Shown piece after piece: positions 43,314 to 52,774 of a DNA stretch of 64,000 nucleotides. The DNA lies in NCBI RefSeq assembly GCF_014648435.1, contig NZ_BMRC01000004.1:434001-498000 (forward strand). Direction: 5' to 3'. The DNA is from Nonomuraea spiralis. GTDB taxonomy: Bacteria > Actinomycetota > Actinomycetes > Streptosporangiales > Streptosporangiaceae. The position numbers and the translations under genes were made by a program. The first letter of the stretch is position 1. The number at the start of each line of letters is the position of its first letter. Under the pieces are notes generated by a model. That model saw nothing but the letters and a program-made list of their open reading frames with translations, was not told the origin of the DNA and did not search any database.

Positions 43314-44279
43314 TCAGGCAGGCGGCGCCAGCCGACCTACCCGATCAAGAAGCGCGTCGTCCGGATCGCCCACCAGCACCCCGTTGTGCACCGAGGGACG
43401 GCACCCGGGATGGATCCGTACCCACGCCGGCGGTCCCTCCTCATAACCGAAGTGCAGCAGGAACGTCTCCCGTCGGCTGCCGCTGACTTCCGTGCACGTG
43501 TTCCCGCCCGTTGCGGTGTCCAGCGAGTTCAGCTCGGCCGCCAGCTCGCGTGCCTGCTGCTCCCCATGCTCCAGTCCGCGAGACGGGCCGGGTGTGGGAC
43601 TCCCGCCTTGTCCGTTCCGGCAGACCAGTACCCTGATCGCCCCGTCGGGCACCATCTGCTTCTGCTGCCCCCGCCGTCCGGTCGCCGGGTCGCAGAGGTC
43701 CTTCGGCCTAGGGAGTGCCCAGGTCCCGGTGCGATAGGCAGCGGTGATTCCGGGCCCGACGTACGAATTGCTGTTGACTGTGCCGTTGGTGGTGGTGACG
43801 CAGGAGTTGACCTCTTCCGCGCTGCCCACCCACAGTGTCTGGCCACCCGGATAGGCGAACCGGATGAGGTAGTTGGTGGTCTGTCCGCCCATCAACGTGC
43901 ACATCCTTCTGACGCGATCGGCGGTGACGGGAAGGTAGCCCAGGTCGTAGGCCATCGACCTGGCCTGATCGGTCAGGATCCGTGACCCGGCGAGCGGCCC
44001 TCCGCCCGGATACGAGTCGCGCCCCGGGTAGGCGCAGATCAACGCGCTCGTGGGCGCGCCGGGCACGAGGGACTCCTCGACCCCGTCCAAGTCGGCGGCG
44101 TCCGGCACCCAATGCCCGATCTCGCCGCTGTCCCATCGCCGCGGACACGAAGCCGGCGGCGCGGGCTCGCCGACCGTACGCGGAACCAGAACGACCGCGG
44201 CCAGCAGCACGACCGCCGCCACGACGATGCCGATCCAATGGCCGGGTTTCACACGCTGATGACGTCGTCCGCTCGCCAC
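43314..44279 (-). CDS. Hypothetical single-pass membrane/extracytoplasmic protein
   Basis: About 321 residues. A short cytoplasmic N terminus, one helix (about residues 14-34) and a large Cys-containing outer domain with repeated sensor-like pieces (CPRRWDSGEIGHWVP, ALICAYPGRD, CTLMGGQTTNYLIRFAYPGGQTLWVGSAEEVNSC). Six or more Cys suggest disulphides. GTG 44279 is preferred because the longer frame (to 44330) starts inside the tRNA terminator. I do not recognise the family. Confidence 0.65.
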   Translation of the reverse strand: MASGRRHQRVKPGHWIGIVVAAVVLLAAVVLVPRTVGEPAPPASCPRRWDSGEIGHWVPDAADLDGVEESLVPGAPTSALICAYPGRDSYPGGGPLAGSRILTDQARSMAYDLGYLPVTADRVRRMCTLMGGQTTNYLIRFAYPGGQTLWVGSAEEVNSCVTTTNGTVNSNSYVGPGITAAYRTGTWALPRPKDLCDPATGRRGQQKQMVPDGAIRVLVCRNGQGGSPTPGPSRGLEHGEQQARELAAELNSLDTATGGNTCTEVSGSRRETFLLHFGYEEGPPAWVRIHPGCRPSVHNGVLVGDPDDALLDRVGRLAPPA

Positions 44280-44308
44280 CGGTTCACCTGGGGCCGGAAA
44301 GCCGGAAG

Positions 44309-44340
44309 GGGTGTGCCGTGATCTCGGCACACCCCTTCTG
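44309..44340 (-). terminator. Terminator after tRNA-Ser(GGA)
   Basis: AAGGGGTGTGCC pairs with GGCACACCCCTT (12 bp) around an 8-nt loop. It lies just beyond the 3' end of the minus-strand tRNA gene and has an A/T-rich tail on each side. Confidence 0.85.
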
Positions 44341-44346
44341 AGCTGG

Positions 44347-44431
44347 CGGAGGATAGGGGATTTGAACCCCTGAAAGGTTGCCCTTTACACGCTTTCCAAG
44401 CGTGCGCCCTCGGCCACTAGGCGAATCCTCC
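44347..44431 (-). tRNA. tRNA-Ser (anticodon GGA)
   Basis: An 85-nt class II tRNA. Acceptor GGAGGAT/ATCCTCC, discriminator G and encoded CCA (44344-44346). The anticodon loop is TTGGAAA (GGA, reads UCC/UCU) with a long variable arm. Its D arm and most of the anticodon stem are identical to tRNA-Ser(CGA) at 36788. Confidence 0.96.
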
Positions 44432-44528
44432 GTCGACGAGCTTACCGGACTTCCGGCACTGCGGTGACCGCGATTTTTCACCGGACGAGCTTGGCCGGAA
44501 GCGTGGAGCGAGCACTGCTGAGGCCGGT

Positions 44529-44534
44529 TAGACT
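44529..44534 (+). promoter_or_regulatory. -10 box (TAGACT) of the SRP RNA gene
   Basis: TAGACT lies 5 nt before the predicted 5' end of the 4.5S RNA at 44540, the right distance for transcription to start there. The -35 element is not clear. Confidence 0.6.
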
Positions 44535-44539
44535 GTCCA

Positions 44540-44630
44540 GGGACCCCTCGCGCGGCGTCATCCTGTGAACCTCCCCAGGGCCGGAAGGCAGCAAGGATAA
44601 GCGGGCTCTGGCGGGTGTGCGGGGGGTCTC
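44540..44630 (+). ncRNA. ffs: Signal recognition particle 4.5S RNA
   Basis: A roughly 91-nt hairpin RNA carrying the conserved Ffh-binding apex GGGCCGGAAGGCAGCAAGG and the flanking CCTCCCCAGG/CTGGCGGG stems. The 5' GGGACCCC and 3' GGGGGGTCTC close the stem. It guides membrane proteins to the Sec translocon with Ffh. It lies 36 nt before dnaX, a common bacterial arrangement. Confidence 0.93.
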
Positions 44631-44665
44631 TTCGTTGAGAGCCCCCTCGCAGGCGGGATGGTCGC

Positions 44666-46990
44666 ATGAGCCTTGCGCTTTACCGCAAGTACCGACCCGG
44701 GACCTTCGCGGAGGTCAAGGGTCAGGAACACGTCACAGACCCGCTGCGACAGGCGTTGCGTACGGGCCGCATCAACCACGCTTACCTGTTCAGCGGCCCC
44801 AGAGGATGCGGCAAGACCTCCAGCGCGCGGATTCTCGCCCGCTCTCTCAACTGTGAACAGGGCCCCACTCCCGACCCCTGCGGCGTGTGCGAGTCGTGTG
44901 TCGCGCTCGCGCCGACCGGCCCCGGGCACCTCGACGTCATCGAGATCGACGCGGCTTCCCACGGTGGCGTCGACGACGCGCGTGACCTGCGCGAACGCGC
45001 CTTCTTCGCGCCCGTGTCGGCGCGCTACAAGATCTACATCATCGACGAGGCGCACATGGTGACCCGCGAGGGTTTCAACGCGCTGCTCAAGCTCGTCGAG
45101 GAGCCTCCGCCGCACCTGAAGTTCATCTTCGCGACGACCGAGCCGGAAAAGGTCATCGGCACCATCAAGTCGCGTACGCACCACTACCCGTTCCGGCTGA
45201 TGCCGCCGGCGACGCTCAAGGCGCTGCTGGAGGAGATCCTCACCTCCGAGAGCGTGCCTTTCGAGCCGCCCGCCCTGCCGCTGGTCGTACGCGCGGGCGC
45301 CGGTTCCGCCCGTGACTCGCTGTCCATCCTCGACCAGCTCCTCGCCGGGGCCGAGGAGGACGGCATCACCTACGCCAAGGCCGTCTCCCTGCTCGGCTAC
45401 ACCGACGGCGACCTGCTCGACGAGGTCGTCAACGCGTTCGCGGGGCGGGCCGGCGGCGAGGTGTTCCAGGCGGTCAACAGGGTGATCGAGGGCGGCCACG
45501 ACCCGCGCCGCTTCGCCTCCGACCTGCTGGAGCGCTTCCGTGACCTGGTGATCCTGGCCAACGTGCCCGAGGCGGCGTCGAGCGGGCTGCTCGACAGGCC
45601 CGCCGACGAGCTGGAGCGGCTGGTGCAGCAGGCGGCCTCGATGGGGCCCGCCGAGCTCACCCGTGCGGCCGAGATCTTCAACGCCGGGCTCACCGAGATG
45701 CGCGGCGCCACCTCGCCGCGGCTGCTGCTCGAACTGATGTGCGCGCGGGTCCTGCTGCCGGGCGCGGCGCAGGGAGAGGCGTCCCTGCTCGCCCGGCTCG
45801 AACGCCTGGAGCGCGGCGGCACGGTCGCCCAGATGGCCTCCAGGGCGGGCGCGGTCACGATCCCGCGCCCGGCGGCTGCCGGCGACGCGCCCGTCCCCGC
45901 CGCCGGTCCCGGTGCTTCCGTCGGTACGGCCGCTCGCGGCGCGGTGGTGGCCCCGGAACCCGCGGCGCCGGTTCCGGGCGACGGCCGGGGCCCGGCAACC
46001 GGCCAGGGTCCGGTGGGCGGAGCGGCCGACGACTGGCCCGAGCCCGTACGCCCCGGCACACCCGCGCCTCCCGCCGCCGGCACGCCCGCGCAGACCCCCG
46101 CCGCTCCGGCCTCCGCGCCCGCGCCCGCGAGCGGCCCCGTCGCGGGCGGAGCGGGCGGCATGCAGCAGCAGTGGCCCGCCGTGCTGGCCGCGCTCAAGCA
46201 GCGCAGCATCGTGGTCTGGGCCAACGTCAGTACGAACGCCCAAGTCGTCGGCGTCGAAGGCAACCTGGTCACGCTCGGGTTCGCCCAGGTCGGCGCGATG
46301 AAGAACTTCACCGGCGGCGGCAAGGACGCCGTCGTGGCGACCGCGCTCGGCGACGTGCTGGGCGGCACGTGGCGGGTCGAGGCGGTGGTCGGCGGCTCTC
46401 CGGCGCCCCAGACCACCCGAGGCCCCGTACGCCAGCAGCCGCCGTCGGGCGGCCACGGCGGCCCCGCGCCTCAGCCGGCGGCCGGGTCGCCCGGCCAGGC
46501 GACGACCAGCCCGCAGGGCGGGGCGGGTGTGCACGCGGCCTCCCAGGGGCGGTCCGGCTCGCACGGCGGCTCCCAGGAGGAGCAGGGGTCGCAGGACCCC
46601 GGGCAACCTCCGGCCGACTCGGCCGCACGTCCGACCACTGACGAGTCGTGGCCCGACGCGCCCGACGACCTCAGCCCCGGTTCGCCGCCGAGCCCCGATC
46701 CCACCCAGACCATGACCGCCCGGCAGCCGGGGGGCGTCCCGGTCGGGGCGGGCCTGGCCGCCGCGCGGTCGGCGGCCAAGGCGGCCGCTCAGGCGGGGCC
46801 GCGCGCCCCAGCCTCACGCGGCGGCACCGCGGCGTGGCCGAGCGCGATCCCAGGACGTGACAAGGCCGCCGACGCCGACGACGTCGATCCGCTGAACGAC
46901 GCCGACGCCGACGTGGACGCCGTCTCCGGCATGGCGCTCCTGCAACGCGAGCTCGGCGCCCAGGTCATCGGCGAGATCGACCACACCTGA
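44666..46990 (+). CDS. dnaX: DNA polymerase III subunits gamma and tau
   Basis: A 774-residue clamp-loader ATPase. It begins MSLALYRKYRPGTFAEVKGQEHVTDPLRQAL and has Walker A GPRGCGKTSSARILA (residues about 44-58). The zinc-module Cys are C-EQGPTPDP-CGVCESC, Walker B is IYIIDEAHM and the sensor-1 region FIFATTEPEKV. From about residue 400 an Ala/Pro/Gly-rich disordered region of about 370 residues includes a globular tau-like patch (QQQWPAVLAALKQRSIVVWANVSTNAQVVG). It acts with delta, delta' and the beta clamp at the fork. Confidence 0.96.
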   Translation: MSLALYRKYRPGTFAEVKGQEHVTDPLRQALRTGRINHAYLFSGPRGCGKTSSARILARSLNCEQGPTPDPCGVCESCVALAPTGPGHLDVIEIDAASHGGVDDARDLRERAFFAPVSARYKIYIIDEAHMVTREGFNALLKLVEEPPPHLKFIFATTEPEKVIGTIKSRTHHYPFRLMPPATLKALLEEILTSESVPFEPPALPLVVRAGAGSARDSLSILDQLLAGAEEDGITYAKAVSLLGYTDGDLLDEVVNAFAGRAGGEVFQAVNRVIEGGHDPRRFASDLLERFRDLVILANVPEAASSGLLDRPADELERLVQQAASMGPAELTRAAEIFNAGLTEMRGATSPRLLLELMCARVLLPGAAQGEASLLARLERLERGGTVAQMASRAGAVTIPRPAAAGDAPVPAAGPGASVGTAARGAVVAPEPAAPVPGDGRGPATGQGPVGGAADDWPEPVRPGTPAPPAAGTPAQTPAAPASAPAPASGPVAGGAGGMQQQWPAVLAALKQRSIVVWANVSTNAQVVGVEGNLVTLGFAQVGAMKNFTGGGKDAVVATALGDVLGGTWRVEAVVGGSPAPQTTRGPVRQQPPSGGHGGPAPQPAAGSPGQATTSPQGGAGVHAASQGRSGSHGGSQEEQGSQDPGQPPADSAARPTTDESWPDAPDDLSPGSPPSPDPTQTMTARQPGGVPVGAGLAAARSAAKAAAQAGPRAPASRGGTAAWPSAIPGRDKAADADDVDPLNDADADVDAVSGMALLQRELGAQVIGEIDHT

Positions 46991-47014
46991 CGAACCCGCC
47001 CCTACCAGGCCCTT

Positions 47015-48433
47015 TCAGGGGAACAGGCGGGCGCGGGCGGCGGCCGAACGGGGGTCCGTCGGCGGCAGGGCCGACAGGCGTTCGAGGATCTGGTAGTCGT
47101 CGCGGCCGTTCGGGGTCTGGGCATAGGTCCACAGGTCGTCGGGGGAGCCGTGGCGCAGGAGGCAGGCGCGTACCTGGGCTTCGAGCTCCTCGCGTTCGCG
47201 CCGGATGTCGGGTGACTCCGAACGCGGCAGGAGCGGACCGGGGTAGGCACGGGCCAGGGCGGCGGTGTCGCCCGACGCGAGGAGCCTGCGCAGTTCGAGG
47301 AAGTCGGCCTCCACCGGGCACACCAGCCGGTACGGCTTCGCCGCCAGCACCTCCCCGAGCTGCCCGCGCAGCCGGTGGATCTCGGCCCTGATCGTCACCG
47401 GGTTGCCGTCGTCGCCGTAGAGGTGGAACGACAGCTGCTCGGCCGACAGACCTTGGGGATGCAGGGACAGCAGGGCCAGGATCTCGGCGTGGCGGAGCGA
47501 GAGCGGGCGTTCGCGGTCGCCGAGGCCGGCCGTCGGGGTGCCCTCGCCCAGGCAGGTCAGCCGGAGGGCGGGCGGTGTCGCGGACGGCGTGTCGCGCAGG
47601 AGGTAGCCGTCGCAGAAGGGCTCCAGGAAGGCGACGCTCCCGTCGCGCAGGATCATGCGCTGCCCGGACAGCGGCAGGCGGGCGCCGAGGCGGCCCATGG
47701 GGTCGCCCGAGATGACCCGGCCCGTGGGGGACAGCAGGATGCCCGGCCGGTTGCGCAGCGACTCGTAGCGGCGGCGCAGGCGTTCGTCGCGCTCGTGCAT
47801 GCGTACGGTGAGTTGCGACTCGGCGAGCTTGGCCGTGGCGCCGACCAGGGCGACGGTGGCGGGGTGGAGATTGCGCGCGATGCCGCTGACGTCGACGCAG
47901 CCGATGACGCAGCCCGACTCGGGATCGGTGATCGGGGCCGCGCTGCACGACCATACGTGCAGCACGCGCATCAGGTGTTCCTCGGAGTAGACGTGCGTCG
48001 GGCGGCCGGTGGCCAGCGCGGTGCCGATGCCGTTGGTGCCGGCCATGTACTCGCCCCAGTGGTGGCCGTCGGCCAGTCCCACCTGGTCCGCGTGGCGCAG
48101 GACGCCGCCGTTGCCTTCGCGCCAGAGCACCCGGCCGTCACCGTCCGTGACGATCATGACGTGGTCGGTCTCGTCCGCCAGGCCGGAGAGCGTCTGGGCG
48201 AGCAGCGGCAGCAGCGGTTGCAGCGGATGGGCCTGCCGGATCTCGACGATGTCGGAGGAGTCGCAGACCAGAGGGGCGCTCTTGCCTTCCGGGTCGATCC
48301 CCGCCTCAAGTGATCGCCGCCAGGACGCCGTGATCAGTTTGCGGGGCGAATCGGGCCAGCTCTGCCCGGTAGCCGCTGCTTCGTGTGCTCCGCGTAGAAG
48401 ACGGGAGTACGCATCGAGATGGCCGTAACTCAT
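47015..48433 (-). CDS. GAF-domain transcriptional regulator (AcoR/PrpR-like without AAA+ domain)
   Basis: A 472-residue regulator. An N-terminal sensor (about residues 30-230; LITASWRRSLEAGIDPEGK then a GAF domain with DGRVLWREGN and MAGTNGIGTALATGRPTHVYSEEHL) resembles the input half of AcoR. The central sigma-54 ATPase is absent, replaced by a C-terminal winged-helix region (SLRHAEILALLSLHPQGLSAEQLSFHLYGDDGNPVTIRAEIHRLRGQLG). This layout is common in actinobacteria near alcohol or aldehyde dehydrogenases. No such gene adjoins it here. The ligand is unknown. Confidence 0.82.
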   Translation of the reverse strand: MSYGHLDAYSRLLRGAHEAAATGQSWPDSPRKLITASWRRSLEAGIDPEGKSAPLVCDSSDIVEIRQAHPLQPLLPLLAQTLSGLADETDHVMIVTDGDGRVLWREGNGGVLRHADQVGLADGHHWGEYMAGTNGIGTALATGRPTHVYSEEHLMRVLHVWSCSAAPITDPESGCVIGCVDVSGIARNLHPATVALVGATAKLAESQLTVRMHERDERLRRRYESLRNRPGILLSPTGRVISGDPMGRLGARLPLSGQRMILRDGSVAFLEPFCDGYLLRDTPSATPPALRLTCLGEGTPTAGLGDRERPLSLRHAEILALLSLHPQGLSAEQLSFHLYGDDGNPVTIRAEIHRLRGQLGEVLAAKPYRLVCPVEADFLELRRLLASGDTAALARAYPGPLLPRSESPDIRREREELEAQVRACLLRHGSPDDLWTYAQTPNGRDDYQILERLSALPPTDPRSAAARARLFP

Positions 48434-48765
48434 CGGTCACTCCAAGTAGTCAACAAGAGCATCCGTCCTGGCGGCGATCTGCGCAAGCTGTTCAGGGGGA
48501 TTGCGGAGGGTGATTGAATGAACGCAACGTGTGTGCAACCTTTGGCGCACTAGCGTTCCGAAGCACGCGTCGGCGTGGTGCGGCCGCTCCGTCCGACGTG
48601 ATGGCCGGGTCTCGGACACTGGAGGGGGGCCGAGACCCGGCCATGACAAAGGCCCGCGACGAAATGCCTGGAGGGAAACATGGGGAGCCCTCCCAGTACA
48701 TGACGCCGCCCAAACACCGTAGGCTCGTGGCAGTCAAGAACCGGAGCCACGAGGAGCGCACGACG
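48434..48765. other. 332-nt intergenic region with hairpin and candidate promoters
   Basis: This gap separates the divergent GAF regulator and ybaB. It contains possible -10 boxes at 48551-48556 (TAGCGT) and 48720-48725 (TAGGCT). A 15-bp perfect inverted repeat lies at 48601-48644. The ybaB frame stays open through it but shows no conserved sequence. No other gene is supported. Confidence 0.6.
48601..48644 (+). repeat. Perfect 15-bp inverted repeat upstream of ybaB
   Basis: ATGGCCGGGTCTCGG at 48601-48615 and its exact complement at 48630-48644 flank a 14-nt loop containing GGAGGGGGG. No T tract follows. In RNA it would be a very stable hairpin that hides or presents a purine-rich loop; it could also be a protein-binding palindrome. 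Confidence 0.75.
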
Positions 48766-49116
48766 GTGAACCCAGGGGATGTCAACCTGCAGCAGCTGCT
48801 GGAGCAGGCTCAGCTCATGCAGCAGCAGCTTGTGAGCGCCCAGCAGGAGCTCAACGACGCGCAGATCGAGGGCTCGTCAGGGGGCGGCATGGTCACGGCC
48901 GTCGTCAACGGCTCAGGTGAGCTGCTCGAACTCAAGATCGACCCGAGCGTGATCGACGCGGCCGACCCGCAGGACACCGCCGACACGATCGCCGACCTGG
49001 TGATCGCGGCAGTCCGCGACGCGGTGCGCGCAGCCGCCGACCTGCAGCAGGAGAAGCTGGGCCCGCTCGCCCAAGGTCTGGGCGGCGGCGGCCTCGGACA
49101 GTTGCCAGGGTTCTAG
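48766..49116 (+). CDS. ybaB: YbaB/EbfC-family nucleoid-associated protein
   Basis: A 116-residue DNA-binding dimer: [51 protein letters not shown], and the closing [11 protein letters not shown]. It compacts or bridges DNA and is usually encoded between dnaX and recR, as here except that the GAF regulator is inserted. GTG 48766 has GAGGAG 9 nt upstream. recR follows 2 nt after the stop. Confidence 0.93.
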   Translation: MNPGDVNLQQLLEQAQLMQQQLVSAQQELNDAQIEGSSGGGMVTAVVNGSGELLELKIDPSVIDAADPQDTADTIADLVIAAVRDAVRAAADLQQEKLGPLAQGLGGGGLGQLPGF

Positions 49117-49118
49117 GC

Positions 49119-49718
49119 ATGTACGAAGGGGTCGTCCAGAACCTGATCGACGAGCTCGGCATGCTGCCCGGCGTCGGTCCCAAGAGCGCGCAGCGCATCG
49201 CGTTCCATCTGCTGGCGGCCGATCCGGCCGACGTCAAGCGGCTGGCGCACGCGCTGCTCGAAGTCAAGGACAAGGTGCGCTTCTGCCGGGTGTGCGGCAA
49301 CGTGGCCTCCGAGGAGGAGTGCCGCATCTGCCGTGACCCGCGGCGCGACACGCACGTGATCTGCGTGGTCGAGGAGTCGAAGGACGTCGTGGCGATCGAG
49401 AAGACGCGCGAGTACCGCGGCACGTACCACGTGCTCGGCGGCGCGATCAGCCCGATCGACGGCATCGGCCCCGACGACCTGCGTATCCGCGAGCTCATGA
49501 CGCGCCTGGCCGACGGGCGGGTCACCGAGCTCATCCTCGCCACCGACCCCAACCTCGAAGGCGAGGCGACCGCTACCTACCTCGCCCGTCTGGTCAAGCC
49601 GATGGGCATCAAAGTGACACGACTCGCCAGCGGCCTGCCGGTGGGCGGTGACCTCGAGTACGCCGACGAGGTGACCCTGGGCCGTGCTTTCGAAGGACGG
49701 AGGCTCCTGGATGTCTGA
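49119..49718 (+). CDS. recR: Recombination protein RecR
   Basis: A 199-residue RecFOR-pathway protein that forms a ring around DNA. It has an N-terminal helix-hairpin-helix ([18 protein letters not shown]) and the zinc finger [19 protein letters not shown] Toprim domain follows ([16 protein letters not shown]...[21 protein letters not shown]) and ends in the C-terminal [19 protein letters not shown]. It overlaps the DUF5063 gene at its 3' end. Confidence 0.97.
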   Translation: MYEGVVQNLIDELGMLPGVGPKSAQRIAFHLLAADPADVKRLAHALLEVKDKVRFCRVCGNVASEEECRICRDPRRDTHVICVVEESKDVVAIEKTREYRGTYHVLGGAISPIDGIGPDDLRIRELMTRLADGRVTELILATDPNLEGEATATYLARLVKPMGIKVTRLASGLPVGGDLEYADEVTLGRAFEGRRLLDV

Positions 49719-50241
49719 TATGTGGGATGTGCTCGCCGAAGAGATCGCCGCGCACGCGCAGAACTACGTCGACGGCCTGACCAGGGTCGCCGGCGGTGAG
49801 GGCGGCGACGCGATCTGGTCGCTGCTCCTGGTGGAGGTCGCGCAGGTGAGCCTGGCCGGGGCCAAGCTCGGCGCCAACCGCGACGTGATCCTCTCGGGCA
49901 ACTACGAGCCGCCGATGAGCGAGGACCCCGACATCGACGGCGTGCGCACGGCCCTGGCCGAGCGGCTGGAGGCGGTCGACGACTACGCCGAGGTGTTCGA
50001 CCCGTACAAGGACACGTCGGTGACGCCGTACCGGTTGTCGGACGACCTGACCGCGGTCGCCGCCGATCTCATCCACGGGCTGCGTCACTTCCACGCCGGC
50101 CGGCCGCACGAGGCGCTGTGGTGGTGGCAGTACTCCTACTTCAACACCTGGGGAAACCACGCGGGCGCGGCGATGCGCGCGTTGCAGGCCCTCGCCGCGC
50201 ACTCGCGGCTCGACGTGGCGGAGGAAGCCACCGCGGTGTGA
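49711..50241 (+). CDS. DUF5063-family protein
   Basis: A 176-residue actinobacterial protein found after rec[30 protein letters not shown]..., then the aromatic [27 protein letters not shown] segment. It appears soluble and mostly helical. ATG 49711 overlaps the recR stop region, so they are co-translated. The function is unknown; its constant place beside recR suggests DNA metabolism. Confidence 0.85.
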   Translation: MSDMWDVLAEEIAAHAQNYVDGLTRVAGGEGGDAIWSLLLVEVAQVSLAGAKLGANRDVILSGNYEPPMSEDPDIDGVRTALAERLEAVDDYAEVFDPYKDTSVTPYRLSDDLTAVAADLIHGLRHFHAGRPHEALWWWQYSYFNTWGNHAGAAMRALQALAAHSRLDVAEEATAV

Positions 50242-50291
50242 AGATCATCCACATATTGGTATGAACCATCAGCCTCATGAGAGGCCCCCAG

Positions 50292-50297
50292 TAGACT
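50292..50297 (+). promoter_or_regulatory. Candidate -10 box (TAGACT) for ask-asd
   Basis: TAGACT lies 31 nt before the ask start, followed by GGGAGA as a ribosome-binding site. It would separate ask-asd from the ybaB-recR operon. No attenuator structure is evident. Confidence 0.45.
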
Positions 50298-50328
50298 GGC
50301 AGTTCACAGTCCAGACCGGGAGACTCTC

Positions 50329-51603
50329 GTGGCGCTCGTTGTGCAAAAGTACGGTGGTTCGTCCGTCGCCGATGCGTCCTGCATCAAGCGGGTCGCGCAG
50401 CGTATCGTCGCGACGAAAAAAGCCGGCAACGACGTGGTCGTGATCGTCTCCGCGATGGGCGACACGACGGACGAGCTGCTCGACCTGGCCGAGCAGGTGT
50501 CGCCGCTGCCTCCGGGCCGCGAGCTCGACATGCTGCTGACCTCCGGCGAGCGCATCTCGATGGCCCTGCTGGCCATGGCGATCGCCAACCTCGGTCACGA
50601 GGCCCGTTCGTTCACCGGCTCACAGGCCGGCGTGATCACCGACTCCACCCACGGCAAGGCGCGCATCATCGACGTGACGCCGGGCCGCATCCGTGAGGCG
50701 GTCGACCAGGGGCACATCGCGATCGTGGCCGGGTTCCAGGGCGTCTCGCAGGACACCAAGGACATCACCACGCTGGGCCGCGGCGGCTCCGACACGACCG
50801 CGGTCGCGCTCGCGGCGGCCCTGGAGGCCGACGTCTGCGAGATCTACACCGATGTCGACGGCATCTTCACGGCCGACCCGCGCATCGTGCCCGTGGCCCG
50901 CAAGATCCCCAGGATCTCGTACGACGAGATGATGGAGATGGCCGCCTGCGGCGCGAAGATCCTGCATCTGCGCTGCGTCGAGTACGCTCGGCGGTTCAAC
51001 CTGCCGATTCACGTACGCAGCTCGTTCAGCACCAGGGAAGGCACGTGGGTCGTCTCCGACCCTTACACCGAAGGAACAGAGATGGAGCAGCCGATCATCT
51101 CCGGCGTCGCGCACGACCGGAGCGAGGCCAAGATCACTGTTGTCGGGGTTCCCGACAAGGTCGGCGAGGCTGCCTCGATCTTCAAAACGCTGGCCGACGC
51201 CGAGATCAACATCGACATGATCGTTCAGAACGTCTCGGCCGCGGCCACGGGCCGCACTGACATCTCCTTCACGCTGCCGACGGCCGACAGCCAGATGGCG
51301 CTGACGGCGCTGAAGAAGATCCAGGGTCGCATCGGTTACGAGTCGCTGCTCTTCGACGACCAGATCGGGAAGGTGTCGCTGATCGGCGCGGGCATGCGCT
51401 CGCACCCCGGCGTCACGGCGACGTTCTTCGCGGCCCTCGCCGACGCGGGGGTCAACATCGAGATGATCTCCACCTCGGAGATCCGCATCTCGGTGATCGT
51501 CGAGCAGGACGGTGTCGACGCGGCCGTGGCGGCCGCCCACCGGGCCTTCGATCTCGACGCAGACCAGGTCGAAGCCGTGGTGTACGGAGGTAGCGGACGA
51601 TGA
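50329..51603 (+). CDS. ask: Aspartate kinase, alpha subunit
   Basis: A 424-residue kinase that phosphorylates aspartate, the first step to lysine, threonine, methionine and diaminopimelate. The N terminus is [26 protein letters not shown], followed by [28 protein letters not shown]. Two ACT domains lie in the C-terminal ~165 residues ([36 protein letters not shown]...). An in-frame ATG at 51082 with AAGGAA 5 nt before it would give a 173-residue ACT-only beta subunit, as in corynebacterial LysC. The stop overlaps the asd ATG (ATGA). Confidence 0.96.
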   Translation: MALVVQKYGGSSVADASCIKRVAQRIVATKKAGNDVVVIVSAMGDTTDELLDLAEQVSPLPPGRELDMLLTSGERISMALLAMAIANLGHEARSFTGSQAGVITDSTHGKARIIDVTPGRIREAVDQGHIAIVAGFQGVSQDTKDITTLGRGGSDTTAVALAAALEADVCEIYTDVDGIFTADPRIVPVARKIPRISYDEMMEMAACGAKILHLRCVEYARRFNLPIHVRSSFSTREGTWVVSDPYTEGTEMEQPIISGVAHDRSEAKITVVGVPDKVGEAASIFKTLADAEINIDMIVQNVSAAATGRTDISFTLPTADSQMALTALKKIQGRIGYESLLFDDQIGKVSLIGAGMRSHPGVTATFFAALADAGVNIEMISTSEIRISVIVEQDGVDAAVAAAHRAFDLDADQVEAVVYGGSGR

Positions 51604-52658
51604 GCAGGCCCAATCTCGCGCTGATCGGCGCCACCGGTGCCGTGGGCACCGTCATGCGGGACATCGTGTCCACGCGGGAGGACATCTGGGGCGAGATCCG
51701 TCTCGTCGCCTCCCCGCGCTCGGCGGGCAAGGTGCTGAGCGTGCGCGGCGAGGACGTCGTCGTCCAGGCGCTCGCGCCCGAGGTGTTCGACGGCATCGAC
51801 ATCGCCATCTTCGACGTGCCCGACGAGGTGTCGGCCGTGTGGGTGCCGATCGCGGCCGAGCGCGGCGCGATCGCGATCGACAAGTCCGGCACGTTCCGGA
51901 TGGAGCCCGACGTCCCGCTGGTGGTGCCCGAGGTCAACCCGCTCGACGCGCGCAATCGGCCCAGGAACATCATCTCCACCCCCAACTGCACGACGCTGTC
52001 GATGATGGCGGCCATGGGGGCGCTGCACACCGAGTACGTGCTCAAGGAGCTCGTCGTCGCCTCCTACCAGGCGGTGTCGGGCGCGGGCGTGGCGGGCTCG
52101 GCGCGGCTCTACGACGAGGTCGAGGCGCTGGCCGGAGACCGTTCGATCGGTCAGGCGGCCGGCGACGTGCGCAACGTCCTGGCCGACAAGCTGCCCGGGG
52201 AGTCGCCGTTCCCGGCGCCCATCGCGTTCAACGTGGTGCCGTGGGCGGGCTCGTACAAGGACGGCGGCTGGGCGTCGGAGGAGCTCAAGCTCCGCAACGA
52301 GTCGCGCAAGATCCTCGGCATCCCCGACCTGAAGGTCTCGGCGACCTGCGTCCGCGTGCCGGTGATCACCACCCACTCGCTGGCCGTGCACGCCCGCTTC
52401 GAGCGGGAGATCACGGTCGACGACGCTCACCGCGTGTTGTCGGCGGCGCCGACCGTCGTGCTGATGGACGACCCGGCCAAGGGCGTCTTCCCGACGCCGC
52501 TCGACGTGGTCGGCAACGACCCGACGTACGTGGGGCGCATCCGCCAGGCGATCGACTTCCCGAACACGCTCGACCTGTTCGTCTGCGGCGACAACCTGCG
52601 CAAGGGCGCGGCCCTGAACGCGGCGGAGATCGCCGAGCTGGTGGCCTCCGAGCTGTAG
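51600..52658 (+). CDS. asd: Aspartate-semialdehyde dehydrogenase
   Basis: A 352-residue NADP enzyme that reduces beta-aspartyl phosphate. It begins [19 protein letters not shown]. The catalytic Cys lies in [14 protein letters not shown] and is followed by [21 protein letters not shown]. The substrate His is near [17 protein letters not shown]. It is coupled to ask (ATGA overlap), the standard ask-asd operon. A hairpin terminator follows. Confidence 0.96.
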   Translation: MSRPNLALIGATGAVGTVMRDIVSTREDIWGEIRLVASPRSAGKVLSVRGEDVVVQALAPEVFDGIDIAIFDVPDEVSAVWVPIAAERGAIAIDKSGTFRMEPDVPLVVPEVNPLDARNRPRNIISTPNCTTLSMMAAMGALHTEYVLKELVVASYQAVSGAGVAGSARLYDEVEALAGDRSIGQAAGDVRNVLADKLPGESPFPAPIAFNVVPWAGSYKDGGWASEELKLRNESRKILGIPDLKVSATCVRVPVITTHSLAVHARFEREITVDDAHRVLSAAPTVVLMDDPAKGVFPTPLDVVGNDPTYVGRIRQAIDFPNTLDLFVCGDNLRKGAALNAAEIAELVASEL

Positions 52659-52677
52659 GCCCGACCGACTCCGTGGG

Positions 52678-52706
52678 GGACGCCGTGCTTCGTGTGCGGC
52701 GTCCTT
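52678..52706 (+). terminator. Terminator after asd
   Basis: GGACGCCG pairs with CGGCGTCC (8 bp) around an 11-nt loop, 19 nt after the asd stop, and is followed by TT. A short GC-rich hairpin. Confidence 0.7.
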
Positions 52707-52774
52707 CGCCTTTCCGGCGGCCGGGTCCCGTGGCTTCTGTGGGGGGTTGGCGCCCGATGAGCGGGCGGGTCCTG

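Noticed and set aside
44558..46606. A 682-residue minus-strand frame opposite dnaX and the SRP RNA
   Set aside because: Shadow of dnaX and it crosses the 4.5S RNA; no family features.
48514..48765. Longer YbaB starting at 48514
   Set aside because: The extra N-terminal residues are not conserved in YbaB, would run through the perfect hairpin, and GTG 48766 has a good ribosome-binding site.
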